Assembly: GCF_001687665.2 (NCBI RefSeq)
Contig: NZ_CP016543.2
Span: 2,666,001-2,730,000, forward strand
Length of the DNA stretch: 64,000 bases
Source: Planococcus donghaensis
GTDB taxonomy: Bacteria; Bacillota; Bacilli; Bacillales_A; Planococcaceae
Reading direction: 5' to 3'
The translations under genes and the position numbers were made by a program. Positions within the stretch are counted from its first letter, which is position 1, and every line of letters starts with the position of its first letter. The notes beneath the pieces were generated by a model. The model ran no database searches. It was not told the origin of the DNA and saw only the letters and a program-made list of their open reading frames with translations. Shown one piece after another: positions 35,354-45,048 of this stretch.

Positions 35354-36069
35354 TCCTTAAATTTCACAGTTACATCGTAGTCAACTAAGCCAAACATTTC
35401 TTGCACGGAACGTACCGCATTGGTTTCTGCAGTTTGAAGCACTCCTTGACCTTCTGTTTCTTCAAGCATCATTTTCTTCGCTTCATCGGCCAAATCAAAT
35501 GCTTCAGAAATGTCCGTTCCGCTACGGAACAACCCTTCATAGGAATACACTTCGACTTGGTCCATAAACAATTCCGGCCCCCCTAAAAATTCCGCTGGCG
35601 GCAATGTTAATGTTGCTGTTTTGGTTTCCTCATCTACCACAATATCCCCTTCAGACACTTTGGAAAAATCAATTCCTGCACGAACCGACCCTGGAATGAC
35701 CACCAATAATTGACGTTTCGTTCCTGGCAAATCAAGTCCGATTTCTTTACCAAATAACGCATTGTCTTCGCGTTCAATAATCACCTTGGAAAATGCTTCA
35801 GCTGTCGACAATTCATTGAGTTCTTGAATTTGCTCTAAAAAAACACCTTTGCTTTCAGTAGCGGTACTGCCTTGGATCATCCAAAAAGTGCCGAGTGGCA
35901 AAGCTACTAGTAGGAGCAATAAAACGGCAATTAAAACTAGAAAAGTATTCCGCCATACTCCCATCAATAATTTAACGCTTTTCCAGAAGCCGGATTCTTT
36001 TGTTTCTCCTTGCTCTTTCATTTCTTCTAACAAACGTTCGATTTCCGTCAATTTTGGATCTTTCGCCAT
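35350..36069 (-). CDS. DUF4230 membrane-anchored protein
   Basis: 239 aa. A charged cytoplasmic N-terminus (1-38) is followed by one membrane segment (about 42-66, LVLIAVLLLLLVALPLGTFW). The extracellular domain (about 80-239) has the DUF4230 pattern: KVIIEREDNALFGKEIGLDL, LLVVIPGSVRAGIDFSKV and a C-terminal helical region ending in DYDVTVKF. Function unknown. Its stop overlaps the ung start. The gene upstream (36140) is divergent with 70 bp between starts. Confidence 0.8.
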   Translation of the reverse strand: MAKDPKLTEIERLLEEMKEQGETKESGFWKSVKLLMGVWRNTFLVLIAVLLLLLVALPLGTFWMIQGSTATESKGVFLEQIQELNELSTAEAFSKVIIEREDNALFGKEIGLDLPGTKRQLLVVIPGSVRAGIDFSKVSEGDIVVDEETKTATLTLPPAEFLGGPELFMDQVEVYSYEGLFRSGTDISEAFDLADEAKKMMLEETEGQGVLQTAETNAVRSVQEMFGLVDYDVTVKFKE

Positions 36070-36139
36070 TATTTCCCCTACTTTCCTATATTTTATTCAG
36101 CTCGGCTTCATGGTACGATTACTTAAAGGAGCGATGATG

Positions 36140-36394
36140 ATGGCCGATTGGCGTGGAAAAATTACGAGCGTTTCAAAAACTAAAGGTACTACAGCTCCAG
36201 AAAGCGCAAAACGCGCTGGACTCGGCTGTCTCGGTATAATCATTGCAGTTGTTTCCATTCTAACATTACTCATTACAATTGGCCTTTTCAAAAGCGGCTT
36301 TGTTTTAATGGGCAGTTTCGCAACGTTATTTTTACTTATTAGTATGGCCACCACTGTCTTACTTCTTGTGCCTCGTAAGCACAATCCGTTGTAA
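36140..36394 (+). CDS. Small membrane protein, unknown
   Basis: 84 aa from the third of three consecutive ATG codons (36134, 36137 and 36140), chosen because GGAG at 36128 is 8 bp before it. About 28 polar residues at the N-terminus are followed by two hydrophobic segments (GLGCLGIIIAVVSILTLLIT and GSFATLFLLISMATTVLLLV) and a basic end, RKHNPL. No family was recognised. It is divergent from the DUF4230 gene and 58 bp upstream of pdxK in the same direction. A good SD and membrane-like composition argue that it is real. Confidence 0.65.
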   Translation: MADWRGKITSVSKTKGTTAPESAKRAGLGCLGIIIAVVSILTLLITIGLFKSGFVLMGSFATLFLLISMATTVLLLVPRKHNPL

Positions 36395-36452
36395 ATGCTC
36401 GAATATTTGTTAAAATAGTGGCAAAGACAATCTCATTAGAGGAGCTAACCCA

Positions 36453-37286
36453 ATGACACTCAAAAAAACATTAACAATCGCTGGATCAGATACTTCTGGC
36501 GGTGCAGGTATACAAGCAGACTTAAAAACGTTCCAAGAACACGGAACTTATGGCATGAACGCGTTAACGGTAATTGTTACGATGGATCCTGAAAACGGCT
36601 GGAGCCATGGCATTCACCCGATTGCATTAGACACATTAGATGCTCAGTTAAATACAGCCTTTTCGACAGGCATTGACGCTTTGAAAACAGGCATGTTGCC
36701 AACTGTCGATATTATCGAAATGGCCGGCAAAGCAATTGCTGCTTCTGGCATCAAAGATGTTGTCATCGACCCCGTTATGGCATGTAAAGGTGAAAACGAA
36801 GTGTTATTCCCTGAAAATGTAGATGCGATGATCAAGCATTTACTGCCGAACGCGAAAGTTGTAACACCAAACTTAGTCGAAGCAGGTCAATTATCAGGTC
36901 AAGGCGCATTGCAAACCGTTGAAGATATGCAAGCGGCGGCTGAAAAAATTCATGCCCATGGTGTAGAGTTTGTCGTCATCAAAGGCGGTAAGCAGTTGAA
37001 GCACGAGAAAGCTGCTGATTTACTGTTCGATGGCGAAGCACATTATTTGTTGACTTCGGATAAAACAGATACAACTTATAACCACGGTGCAGGCTGTACG
37101 TTTGCTGCTGCGATCACTGCTAACTTAGCAAATGGTCAATCGGTTAAAGACGCGGTACTGAATGCGAAAACTTTTGTCTCTACAGCGATTCAACACGGCT
37201 GGAAATTAAATGGGTATGTAGGTCCGGTTATGCACGGTGCTGCATCGAAATTTACAAAAGCTGAAGTTGAAGTTACTAAACTATAA
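36453..37286 (+). CDS. pdxK: Pyridoxal/hydroxymethylpyrimidine kinase (ThiD-like)
   Basis: 277 aa, ribokinase fold. It phosphorylates pyridoxal/pyridoxine or HMP(-P). N-terminal TIAGSDTSGGAGIQADLKTF and GMNALTVIVTM are typical of the ThiD group. The anion-hole region reads YNHGAGCTFAAAITANLANG, with the Cys that marks the B. subtilis PdxK (ywdB) subgroup. Location next to ung/ywd genes matches ywdB, so PdxK is preferred over true ThiD. AGAGGAG precedes ATG at 10 bp. Transcribed alone, ending in a strong terminator at 37291. Confidence 0.88.
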   Translation: MTLKKTLTIAGSDTSGGAGIQADLKTFQEHGTYGMNALTVIVTMDPENGWSHGIHPIALDTLDAQLNTAFSTGIDALKTGMLPTVDIIEMAGKAIAASGIKDVVIDPVMACKGENEVLFPENVDAMIKHLLPNAKVVTPNLVEAGQLSGQGALQTVEDMQAAAEKIHAHGVEFVVIKGGKQLKHEKAADLLFDGEAHYLLTSDKTDTTYNHGAGCTFAAAITANLANGQSVKDAVLNAKTFVSTAIQHGWKLNGYVGPVMHGAASKFTKAEVEVTKL

Positions 37287-37290
37287 AATA

Positions 37291-37338
37291 AAAACGACCA
37301 CAGGAACCCATTTCACTTCTTCCTGTGGTCGTTTTTTT
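37291..37338 (+). terminator. pdxK terminator
   Basis: A perfect 16-bp stem (37291-37306 with 37320-37335), 13-base loop and seven T residues. Confidence 0.93.
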
Positions 37339-37440
37339 ATGGGAAATTTCCTAGAGCAGTTAATGATTAGAGCAACCTAATCGCATTCTCTTGCGCATTT
37401 CCTTATACTGATAGAATACCGATTTTATAGGAGGAACATC

Positions 37441-37791
37441 ATGGAATTAGTTGAAGTAAAAAAATTACAAGTCCAGCTGGATGCATTTGCAGGCAAAGAT
37501 GTTTTTCTTCATTTGGAAACGACAAATGGCTCTTATGCATCACATTTTAACGAAGGTTTTTTCAACGCCGGTGCATTTATCCGCAACGTTGTGATCAATT
37601 ACGAACTTGGAAAAGTTGTTGGGGACAGCCCGCATCGTGTCGGCCTGAAATTGCCACACGGCTGGGTTTATGCGCAAGGCATCACTCATTATGAGTTAGA
37701 TGACCAAGGTCGACTATTGCTAGCAGGACACGACGGAACTGGAAAACTAGCGGTGGCGCTCGAAATTAGCGAAACACCGTTTAGTTATTAA
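37441..37791 (+). CDS. yojF: DUF1806 protein YojF
   Basis: 116 aa, DUF1806 family, beta-rich and soluble. It starts MELVEVKKLQVQLDAFAGKD after a GGAGG SD and contains HFNEGFFNAGAFIRN and VGLKLPHGWVYAQG strands. It lies 15 bp before bshB2, the same pair as yojF-yojG in B. subtilis. Its fixed pairing with the bacillithiol deacetylase suggests a related role; none has been proven. Nothing unusual in length. Confidence 0.88.
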   Translation: MELVEVKKLQVQLDAFAGKDVFLHLETTNGSYASHFNEGFFNAGAFIRNVVINYELGKVVGDSPHRVGLKLPHGWVYAQGITHYELDDQGRLLLAGHDGTGKLAVALEISETPFSY

Positions 37792-37806
37792 AGGAGGAAA
37801 ATAATA

Positions 37807-38496
37807 ATGACAATTCAACAAGAACGTCATGTGCTGGTCATCTTTCCTCATCCTGACGATGAAGCGTTTGGGGTTTCCGGAACGATCACCACATACATTC
37901 AACAAGGCACTCCCGTAACATATGCCTGCTTAACTCTCGGCGAGATGGGACGTAATCTTGGCAATCCGCCATTTGCTACAAGAGAATCATTACCCGCAGT
38001 CCGTAAAAAAGAACTTCTAGCTTCTGCAGAGGCGATGGGATTAACGGATCTTCGGATGATGGGATTGCGTGATAAAACTATTGAATTTGAAGACGATGAA
38101 AAAATGGTCCGTATGATGACAGATTTAATCGAAGAATTAAACCCGTCGAAAATCATTACGTTCTATCCTGGCTTTGCCGTTCACCCTGATCACGAGGCGA
38201 CTGCCCGTGCAGTTGTTCGCGCAGTGCGTCGAATGAAAGATCGTCCCACTCTTCATGGAGTGGCTTTTGCTAACGACACACTTGAAAAACTCGGCAACCC
38301 CGATGTTGTTTACAATATTAGTGACGTTCGCACACAAAAAATGAATTCGATGAAAGCTCACATTTCTCAAACTGCCTGGATGCTTGAAGAAATGGAACAT
38401 AAACTTCAACAAGGTGACACTGAAACCGAAAACTGGTTAATGCAAGAACGTTTTTATAATTATCGCTGGAACGAAGATTTTGAAAAGTCCTTTTAA
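37807..38496 (+). CDS. bshB2: Bacillithiol biosynthesis deacetylase BshB2
   Basis: 229 aa, LmbE/PIG-L family zinc deacetylase. It removes the acetyl group from GlcNAc-malate in bacillithiol synthesis, or deacetylates conjugates. Zinc motif FPHPDDEAFGVSGTI near residue 12-26 and the third ligand in HPDHEATARAV near 121. AAAGGAGG precedes ATG. The yojF-bshB2 pair ends with the terminator at 38501. BshB1 and Bca amidase share the fold; the yojF neighbour indicates BshB2. Confidence 0.92.
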   Translation: MTIQQERHVLVIFPHPDDEAFGVSGTITTYIQQGTPVTYACLTLGEMGRNLGNPPFATRESLPAVRKKELLASAEAMGLTDLRMMGLRDKTIEFEDDEKMVRMMTDLIEELNPSKIITFYPGFAVHPDHEATARAVVRAVRRMKDRPTLHGVAFANDTLEKLGNPDVVYNISDVRTQKMNSMKAHISQTAWMLEEMEHKLQQGDTETENWLMQERFYNYRWNEDFEKSF

Positions 38497-38500
38497 AATG

Positions 38501-38535
38501 ACCCCTCAACTTTTTTTAAGTTGGGGGTGTTTTTT
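38501..38535 (+). terminator. bshB2 terminator
   Basis: Stem CCCTCAACTT / AAGTTGGGGG (38503-38512 with 38518-38527), followed by TGTTTTTTATT. Confidence 0.88.
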
Positions 38536-38649
38536 ATTGTCGTTTTCAGATAATATAAACATTGGCGATAAAGCGTTTTCACGGGGAAAAGCGCTGTATA
38601 ATCAGTTATTATCGCGTGTAATCATGCATAGAGAAAAGGGGAATTAGTT

Positions 38650-40002
38650 ATGAAAAAGTATTCAACTTCAACATGGTTATTGTTCTTGATTCCTTCTTTA
38701 CTCGGAATCCTATTGTTCTTGGTACCAATCCCAACTGAAGACGGTTGGTTGGTAACGATTGCAGTGCTCGCTAACCTCATGGCCGGAGCTATCGAATCCA
38801 TCGTACCGTGGATTGTAATGGGTATTTTAATCGTGGCCGCGCTAGGTTCATTGTTCTTTGTCACGAAAAAAGTTAACGAAACCGAATATGTTTCATTTTT
38901 AGACAAGCTCTTTAACGTCAATCTTTTCTGGACTTTTGTACGCGTTCTTGGTGCGATTTTCTCGATTATGGTCTTATTCCAAATCGGTCCAGAGCCTGTA
39001 TGGAACGAATATACTGGTGGCCTTCTTCTTTCAGGAAGCGGATTGCTATCTTTCCTTTTCACCATTTTCTTTTTTGCCGGACTTTTCCTTCCACTACTAA
39101 TGAACTTTGGATTGCTTGAGTTTTTCGGAACGATGATGGTCAAAATTATGCGTCCACTTTTCCGTCTGCCTGGCCGTTCATCTATTGATGCTTTAGCTTC
39201 GTGGGTTGGAGATGGCACAATTGGTGTACTCCTTACAAGTAAACAATACGAAGCCAATAAGTACACGCAACGTGAAGCAGCCATTATTGGAACTACTTTC
39301 TCAGTTGTTTCAATCACATTTGCGATTGTTGTTATTCAAGAAATCGGTCTTGGAACATACTTCCTTCCGTATTACGCAACTGTTATTTTAGCAGGCGTAA
39401 TCTTGGCATTAATCATGCCACGTATTTATCCTTTAACAAACAAGCCAACCACTTTCATGGATGGCACGCCACAGGAATCTCAAACAGAAGATGTTCCAAA
39501 AGGCTATAACGTTGCAACGCACGGACTTGAAAAAGCATTGTCAAAAGCTGATAACAACCGCTCACTTAGCGGATTCTTTAAAGACGGTTTTAAAAATGTT
39601 TTAGATATGTGGATCGGGGTTGCACCAGTTGTTATGGCCTTTGGTACAATTGCATTGATTCTTGCCGAGTACACTTCCGTATTTACTGTACTTGGTATGC
39701 CGTTTGTCCCTTATTTAAACTTACTAGGGGTTCCTGAAGCGGCTGCAGCGGCTGAATTGATGGTCGTTGGTTTTGCGGATATGTTCTTACCCGCGATTCT
39801 TGGTGCAGGCATTGAGTCTGAACTGACTCGCTTCGTTGTTGCCACAATGTCCGTTACACAATTGATTTACATGTCTGAAGTCGGTGGATTATTGCTTGGA
39901 TCTAAAATCCCTGTAAACATTTTAGATTTAGTTGTGATTTTCATACTTCGTACAGTAATAGCGTTACCGATCGTTGTCGGTGTTGCACATTTACTGTTCT
40001 AA
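38650..40002 (+). CDS. YjiH family nucleoside-recognition membrane protein
   Basis: 450 aa with about ten membrane segments. The N-terminus has WLLFLIPSLLGILLFLVPIP; the middle carries FGLLEFFGTMMVKIMRPLF and WVGDGTIGVLLTSKQYEANK, Gate-domain features of the YjiH/Spore-maturation-like group; a soluble loop lies at about 265-310. A Gate domain occurs in nucleoside and peptide carriers; the actual substrate of YjiH is unknown. AAAAGGGG is 10 bp before the start. It stands alone, between bshB2 and the convergent tdh, with a terminator at 40008. Confidence 0.85.
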   Translation: MKKYSTSTWLLFLIPSLLGILLFLVPIPTEDGWLVTIAVLANLMAGAIESIVPWIVMGILIVAALGSLFFVTKKVNETEYVSFLDKLFNVNLFWTFVRVLGAIFSIMVLFQIGPEPVWNEYTGGLLLSGSGLLSFLFTIFFFAGLFLPLLMNFGLLEFFGTMMVKIMRPLFRLPGRSSIDALASWVGDGTIGVLLTSKQYEANKYTQREAAIIGTTFSVVSITFAIVVIQEIGLGTYFLPYYATVILAGVILALIMPRIYPLTNKPTTFMDGTPQESQTEDVPKGYNVATHGLEKALSKADNNRSLSGFFKDGFKNVLDMWIGVAPVVMAFGTIALILAEYTSVFTVLGMPFVPYLNLLGVPEAAAAAELMVVGFADMFLPAILGAGIESELTRFVVATMSVTQLIYMSEVGGLLLGSKIPVNILDLVVIFILRTVIALPIVVGVAHLLF

Positions 40003-40007
40003 TTTAC

Positions 40008-40044
40008 AAAAAATGCCCTCCGCAAATTGCGGAGGGCATTTTTT
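40008..40044. terminator. Bidirectional terminator between the YjiH gene and tdh
   Basis: A near-perfect hairpin, AAAAAATGCCCTCCGC (40008-40023) with GCGGAGGGCATTTTTT (40029-40044) and a 5-base loop. Confidence 0.93.
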
Positions 40045-40056
40045 AATTAGGTTTTG

Positions 40057-41001
40057 TTACACTAGTTGAAGCTTTTTTTTTAATTTTTCGAGCATATCGA
40101 AAGTCATTGCATCTAAGTCGTACGCAGTTTTAAAGCCCCATTCTGCTTTAGCAGCAGATGCATCGATACTATCTGGCCAGCTATTCGCAATTTCCTGTCT
40201 CACCGGATCAACTGCATAGGACATCTTGAAATCTGGAATATGCTTTTGAATAGACGCTGCGATTTCTTCAGGGGTGAAACTCATTGCCGTAACATTAAAG
40301 GCATTGCGATGAATTAATCGATCTGAATCTGCTTCCATTAAGTCAACGATGGCTTGCAAGGCATCTGGCATATACATCATATCCATAGCTGTACCTTCTG
40401 CAATATAAGACGTGTAGCTGCCTTTTTCAATTGCTTGGTAATAAATATCGACTGCATAATCAGTTGTGCCGCCACCTGGTTGTGCTACGTTTGAAATCAA
40501 TCCTGGGAAACGAACGCCGCGTGTATCAACACCAAATTTGGTGTAATAATAATCACATAACAATTCCCCAGCAACTTTATTGACGCCATACATGGTTGTT
40601 GGACGCTGCAACGTATCTTGTGGCGTGTTTTTTTTAGGTGTTGAAGGACCGAATGCCCCAATAGAACTAGGCGTGAAAAATTGCATACCAAGTTTACGAG
40701 ATGCTTCTAGTGCATTTACAAGACCACCCATATTTAGATTCCAAGCAAGCAAAGGCTTTTCTTCAGCAGTTGCCGACAATAACGCAGCCATATGAATCAT
40801 GGTATCTGCTTTAAAGTCTTCTGCTAAATCATGCATTCTTTGTGCATCCGTAACATCTAAAATTTCAAAAGGTCCTGATTGATCATCAGATTGACGAATA
40901 TCCGTGGCCAATACGTTTTCGTTGCCATAAATACCGCGTAATTTCCCGACAAGCTCTGACCCTATTTGTCCTAAAGCACCTGTAACCATAATTCGTTCCA
41001 T
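40057..41001 (-). CDS. tdh: L-threonine 3-dehydrogenase, extended-SDR type
   Basis: 314 aa. The ATG at 41001 has AAAAGGAG 8 bp before it; the GTG three codons upstream is too near the SD. It is an extended SDR/epimerase-like protein with [14 protein letters not shown] at the N-terminus, the catalytic [11 protein letters not shown] near 144 and VRFPGLIS. This variant oxidises threonine to 2-amino-3-ketobutyrate with NAD in several bacteria. The kbl gene at 46383, which uses that product, supports threonine dehydrogenase over UDP-sugar epimerase. The pair is split by 5 kb here. Confidence 0.82.
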   Translation of the reverse strand: MERIMVTGALGQIGSELVGKLRGIYGNENVLATDIRQSDDQSGPFEILDVTDAQRMHDLAEDFKADTMIHMAALLSATAEEKPLLAWNLNMGGLVNALEASRKLGMQFFTPSSIGAFGPSTPKKNTPQDTLQRPTTMYGVNKVAGELLCDYYYTKFGVDTRGVRFPGLISNVAQPGGGTTDYAVDIYYQAIEKGSYTSYIAEGTAMDMMYMPDALQAIVDLMEADSDRLIHRNAFNVTAMSFTPEEIAASIQKHIPDFKMSYAVDPVRQEIANSWPDSIDASAAKAEWGFKTAYDLDAMTFDMLEKLKKKLQLV

Positions 41002-41236
41002 TTCCAACACTCCTTTTCCACAAAAACATTTGTCCGTCCTAAAAACACAAAAAATACGTTATAAACCTTGTTAATCTAACCTTTAACATAAATTGATTAT
41101 AAGTTGTTCTCTTTAAAAACACAAATATTTTCTTTGGAATAAGAGCTTAAATTAGCAGTGGCCTTAGTTCCGAAGCCAATAACTACAGGTGTACATTGCC
41201 TTATTTAAAAAAAATTTATTTTTCTGTTTATGTAGT

Positions 41237-41265
41237 TTGAGACTTCAAGAAATGCGTGCTATAAT
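41237..41265 (+). promoter_or_regulatory. Promoter of the amino-acid ABC importer
   Basis: -35 TTGAGA (41237-41242) and a perfect -10 TATAAT (41260-41265) with a 17-bp spacer. A leader of about 185 nt follows, with a small TTAGCA/TGCTAA hairpin near 41275-41300 and a T run. Nothing else is recognised in the 455 bp between tdh and this operon. Confidence 0.8.
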
Positions 41266-41456
41266 AAATCAGCTTTAGCATTCCTAGCGCTTTGCTAAGT
41301 AAACGCCATTTTTTTTTACTCATAAAACCAACTAAACAAGTAGGTAATGTAAACTATTAAGTTTAATTGGTCGATTTACTTTTCGGCAAAAAAGGGTATA
41401 GAGCTACAAAAAGGCAGAAGGAAAGACAAAACATTAAAAGAAATGAGGAGATTTTC

Positions 41457-42266
41457 ATGAAGAAAATTAGTTTAGCGTTTTTATTATTCGTAGCAATGTT
41501 GGTGTTAGCTGCTTGTGGTGAGTCTGAAGAAACAGACACTTCTAAAGAGGAAACAGGTGGATCAGATCTATTATCTACTGTGCAAGAAGAAGGAACTTTA
41601 GTTATTGGAACAGAAGGTACTTACCCACCGTTTACTTTCCACGATGCTTCAGGCGAATTAACAGGATTTGATGTGGAAATTGCACGTGAAGTTGCAGATC
41701 GTCTTGGTGTTGAAGCTGAGTTTCTTGAAACGCAATGGGATGCTATGTTTGCTGGACTTGATGCTGGTCGTTTTGATATGGTAGCCAATCAAGTCGGGAT
41801 TAATCCTGAGCGTCAAGAAAGCTATGAATTTTCTTCTCCTTATATCACATCTACTGCTGTTTTAGTGGTTGCTGAAGACAATACAGACATTAAAAGCTTT
41901 GAAGATTTAGAAGGTAAACTTTCAGCACAGTCGTTAACAAGTAACTATGCGGAAACGGCTACTTCTTTCGGCGCAGAATTAGAAGGTGTTGAAGGATTTA
42001 ACCAAGCAATCGAATTGTTGAACTCAGGTCGTGTCGATGCAACAGTCAACGATAATTTAACGGTTTTAGATTTCATGACACAACGTCCAGATGCTAAAGT
42101 AAAAGTAGTAGATAAATCAGAAGAAGCTGCACAAAGTGGATTACTGTTTAGAAAAGACAGTGGCGCAATTGTGGATGAAGTCAGCAAAGCTTTAGCTGAT
42201 ATGATCGAAGACGGCACATACGATGAAATTTCAGAAAAATGGTTTGGTGAAAATGTACTTGAATAG
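41457..42266 (+). CDS. Amino-acid ABC transporter, binding lipoprotein
   Basis: 269 aa. The ATG at 41457 has GAGGAG 7 bp before it, and a lipoprotein signal follows directly ([12 protein letters not shown], Cys near residue 19); a longer frame upstream has no SD. It is a family-3 (polar amino acid) binding protein: [34 protein letters not shown] and [20 protein letters not shown]. It resembles the cystine-binding TcyA group, but the ligand is not certain from sequence. First gene of a three-gene importer operon. Confidence 0.9.
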   Translation: MKKISLAFLLFVAMLVLAACGESEETDTSKEETGGSDLLSTVQEEGTLVIGTEGTYPPFTFHDASGELTGFDVEIAREVADRLGVEAEFLETQWDAMFAGLDAGRFDMVANQVGINPERQESYEFSSPYITSTAVLVVAEDNTDIKSFEDLEGKLSAQSLTSNYAETATSFGAELEGVEGFNQAIELLNSGRVDATVNDNLTVLDFMTQRPDAKVKVVDKSEEAAQSGLLFRKDSGAIVDEVSKALADMIEDGTYDEISEKWFGENVLE

Positions 42267-42954
42267 TATTTTCTCAGACCCGGTCAGAATGGAACGGCTT
42301 GTGGATATTGCGCAATCCTCATTTCTTCCTTTGATCGAAGCAACGCTGCAATTCACTTTGCCACTATCCATTATTTCGTTTATTCTTGGATTGGCATTAG
42401 CGATTTTGACAGCATTAGCTAGAATTTCGACGGTTAAAATTTTTCAAATTATCGCTCGCGTTTATGTATCGATTATTCGAGGTACTCCTCTACTGGTTCA
42501 ATTGTTTATTCTTTTTTATGGACTGCCAACACTCGGCATTACGATTGATCCATTTCCAGCAGCTGTGATCGGATTTTCATTAAACGTCGGAGCTTATGCT
42601 TCTGAAGTTATTCGAGCAGCCATCTTGTCGATACCGAAAGGTCAATGGGAAGCAGCCGGCACAATCGGCATGTCCTATACGCAGTCATTACGACGCGTGA
42701 TTTTGCCGCAAGCCTCACGTGTTTCGCTTCCCCCTTTGTCAAACACGTTTATCAGCTTAGTAAAAGATACATCGCTTGCTTCGCTTATTCTCGTGACCGA
42801 AATGTTCCGAGTCGCTCAGCAAATTGCCGCAACGAATTACGAATTTTTGTTATTATACGGACAAGCAGCCTTGCTTTACTGGGTCATCTGTTTTGCCTTG
42901 TCCTTGGTTCAAGGCAGGCTGGAAAATCGTTTTGACCGGTATATTTCTAGATAA
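42253..42954 (+). CDS. Amino-acid ABC transporter, permease
   Basis: 233 aa from the ATG at 42253 ([10 protein letters not shown]), overlapping the binding-protein gene by 14 bp; a longer frame to 42223 is unlikely. His/Glu/Gln/Arg/opine-type permease with five membrane segments, the [20 protein letters not shown] segment and the cytoplasmic [20 protein letters not shown] coupling loop. No strong SD is present, so translation is probably coupled. It works with the genes on either side. Confidence 0.92.
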   Translation: MYLNSIFSDPVRMERLVDIAQSSFLPLIEATLQFTLPLSIISFILGLALAILTALARISTVKIFQIIARVYVSIIRGTPLLVQLFILFYGLPTLGITIDPFPAAVIGFSLNVGAYASEVIRAAILSIPKGQWEAAGTIGMSYTQSLRRVILPQASRVSLPPLSNTFISLVKDTSLASLILVTEMFRVAQQIAATNYEFLLLYGQAALLYWVICFALSLVQGRLENRFDRYISR

Positions 42955-42990
42955 TAAAAGCAGTTTACTGATTGCAGTAAGGAGTCCACT

Positions 42991-43737
42991 ATGATTTCAA
43001 TAAAAAATTTGCATAAAAAGTTCGGCAATCTCGAAGTATTAAAAGGCATTGATACAGAAGTTCAAAAAGGACAAGCGATTGTTGTCATTGGTCCATCAGG
43101 TTCTGGGAAAACAACCTTTCTTCGGTGTCTCAATACATTAGAGACCCCAACTTCTGGTTCGGTTACAATTGACGAACAAACAGTTGATTTTTCTAAGCCG
43201 TTGTCGAAAAAGCAAATTATGGCTTTTCGCAAACAATCAGCGATGGTGTTTCAGCATTATAATTTATTTCCTCACATGACCGCTCTTGAAAATGTGATGG
43301 AAGGCCCCATCATTGTGCAAAAACAAGACAAAAAACGAGCAAAACAAAAAGCGGAGCAATTGCTAACAAAAGTTGGGCTCGGCGAAAAGATGAACGATTA
43401 TCCGTTTCAACTAAGCGGTGGTCAGCAGCAACGCGTCGGCATCGCTCGCGCTTTGGCACTTGAACCAAAAGTGATGTTATTCGATGAGCCAACCTCAGCC
43501 CTCGATCCCGAGTTAGTCGGAGAAGTATTACAAGTAATGAAAGAGCTTGCTGCTGAAGGTATGACGATGGTCGTAGTGACGCACGAAATGCGCTTTGCTA
43601 AAGGTGTCGCTGATGAAGTATTGTTTATGGACGAAGGTCGCATTATCGAACGCGGCAAACCAGAAGACATTTTCAATCACCCGAAAGAAGAACGCACTCA
43701 ACGGTTCTTGAGTTTGATACAAGAAACAGAAGTTTAA
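42991..43737 (+). CDS. Amino-acid ABC transporter, ATPase
   Basis: 248 aa, GlnQ/TcyC-type ABC ATPase. Walker [10 protein letters not shown] near 34-42, Q-loop [13 protein letters not shown], signature [16 protein letters not shown] near 136 and Walker [23 protein letters not shown] precedes ATG by about 8 bp. Third gene of the importer operon. Directly after its stop codon is a remnant of the hairpin-element head, then a terminator at 43794. Confidence 0.94.
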   Translation: MISIKNLHKKFGNLEVLKGIDTEVQKGQAIVVIGPSGSGKTTFLRCLNTLETPTSGSVTIDEQTVDFSKPLSKKQIMAFRKQSAMVFQHYNLFPHMTALENVMEGPIIVQKQDKKRAKQKAEQLLTKVGLGEKMNDYPFQLSGGQQQRVGIARALALEPKVMLFDEPTSALDPELVGEVLQVMKELAAEGMTMVVVTHEMRFAKGVADEVLFMDEGRIIERGKPEDIFNHPKEERTQRFLSLIQETEV

Positions 43738-43765
43738 GGGAAAGTGAAGCAGCCGTCTAACGACT
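43735..43765 (+). repeat. Hairpin-element head remnant after the ABC ATPase gene
   Basis: TAAGGGAAAGTGAAGCAGCCGT, overlapping the stop codon, resembles the head of unit B at 29767 (AAGTGAAAGCAGCCGT). Only the head is present; the hairpin body is missing and a terminator follows 30 bp later. Confidence 0.5.
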
Positions 43766-43793
43766 TCTGAGTTTTTCATAGTAGTTTCCACTC

Positions 43794-43832
43794 AAAAAAC
43801 CTCGCATCCTTTTTAGGAATGCGAGGTTTTTT
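43794..43832. terminator. Bidirectional terminator between the importer operon and the epimerase gene
   Basis: A perfect 14-bp stem (43794-43807 with 43819-43832), with T runs on both strands, between converging genes. Confidence 0.93.
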
Positions 43833-43838
43833 CAATTT

Positions 43839-44951
43839 CTATTTAATAACACATGATTTCTCTGTCAGTTTGTCTAGTTGTGCTTGGTCTACTTCGATAC
43901 CTAATCCCGGTTTGCCTGATAATAAAACATATGGATGTTCGTACTTTAAATCACCAATTTCTTCGCTGAATAAAAGCGGCCCAGTCAATTCGGTGCTTTC
44001 GATATTAATGCGGGACATAGCTACATGATAACCTGCTGCTGAACCGACAGACGATTCAACCATAGAACCGATCTGGCACAACATGCCAGCCGCTTCAGCT
44101 GCTTTCGCCATTTGAATGGCATGAAAAATACCGGCGCATTTCATAAGTTTGATGTTAAGTACGTCAGCTGCTTCTAAACGAATAATCTCAAGTAAATCTT
44201 CCATTGATTGAATGCTTTCGTCCGCCATAATCGGAACAGCAGTTTTTGAGCGAATTTCCGCTAAGCCACGAATATCTCCCATGCGAATTGGTTGTTCGAT
44301 CCAAGTGATGTTGGCTCCTTCGAGCTGCTTAATCGCTGCAACGGCAATACCTGGTGATTTCCATCCTTGGTTAACATCAACGCGAATCGGCATATCTTTT
44401 CCTACTGCTTCGCGGACAGCTAAAATTCGGTCTACATCTTCTTGTGCCTGTCCTTTTCCAACTTTAAGTTTTAACGATGCATAACCCATTTCAACCGCTT
44501 TTTTTGCTTTTTCCGCCATAATCTCAGGCGCTTCAATGCTCAACACTTTCGGATAATCCAAGTGAGCCGTTGCTTGTCCACCAATCAAATTGTAAACGGG
44601 TTGTCCAACTGCTTTCCCCATCAAGTCATAACAAGCAATGTCGACCGCTGCTTTAGATGCTGGATTTCGTGACATTAACGCATTCATTTTTGAATGAATA
44701 GCTTCAATATCAAAAGGACTCATCCCGATAATTGCCGGCAAAAATTGTTCTTTTAAAATTTCATAGGCAGCAGTGAAATATTCTCCTGTGACATGCTCAT
44801 CAGGCACTGCCTCTCCATACCCAACAAGCCCAGTATCCGTTTCCAACGCGATAATTAAAGCAGGCATATCTGGATAAGTCGCGTAAGAAATGATGAACGG
44901 TTCGTTGAGTGGAAATCTCACAGCGTGCAAAGTTGCTTTAGTGATTTTCAT
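43839..44951 (-). CDS. Dipeptide epimerase (enolase superfamily)
   Basis: 370 aa, muconate-lactonising/mandelate-racemase subgroup. N-terminal capping domain (to about 130) and a barrel with the catalytic Lys pair region LKLKVGKG near 162, metal ligands in RVDVNQGW, WIEQP and MADESI (Asp, Glu, Asp), and the opposite Lys in LNIKLMKCAG near 264. Members such as YkfB epimerise L-Ala-D/L-Glu in murein peptide recycling; other members act on other dipeptides. It is divergent from an M20 amidohydrolase with under 100 bp between the starts, and convergent with an amino-acid importer, which suggests peptide or amino-acid scavenging. Confidence 0.83.
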   Translation of the reverse strand: MKITKATLHAVRFPLNEPFIISYATYPDMPALIIALETDTGLVGYGEAVPDEHVTGEYFTAAYEILKEQFLPAIIGMSPFDIEAIHSKMNALMSRNPASKAAVDIACYDLMGKAVGQPVYNLIGGQATAHLDYPKVLSIEAPEIMAEKAKKAVEMGYASLKLKVGKGQAQEDVDRILAVREAVGKDMPIRVDVNQGWKSPGIAVAAIKQLEGANITWIEQPIRMGDIRGLAEIRSKTAVPIMADESIQSMEDLLEIIRLEAADVLNIKLMKCAGIFHAIQMAKAAEAAGMLCQIGSMVESSVGSAAGYHVAMSRINIESTELTGPLLFSEEIGDLKYEHPYVLLSGKPGLGIEVDQAQLDKLTEKSCVIK

Positions 44952-45048
44952 TTGAGTGCCTCCAATGGATTTATCTTATTGTATACTTATACTATAGTGA
45001 ATTTTTAGACAGATTGGTAACTTAATTTCATCCTAAGGAGTTTTGTAT

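Noticed and set aside
41275-41320. Attenuator in the leader of the amino-acid importer
   Set aside because: The TTAGCA/TGCTAA hairpin is short and is separated from the T run by several bases; too weak to call.
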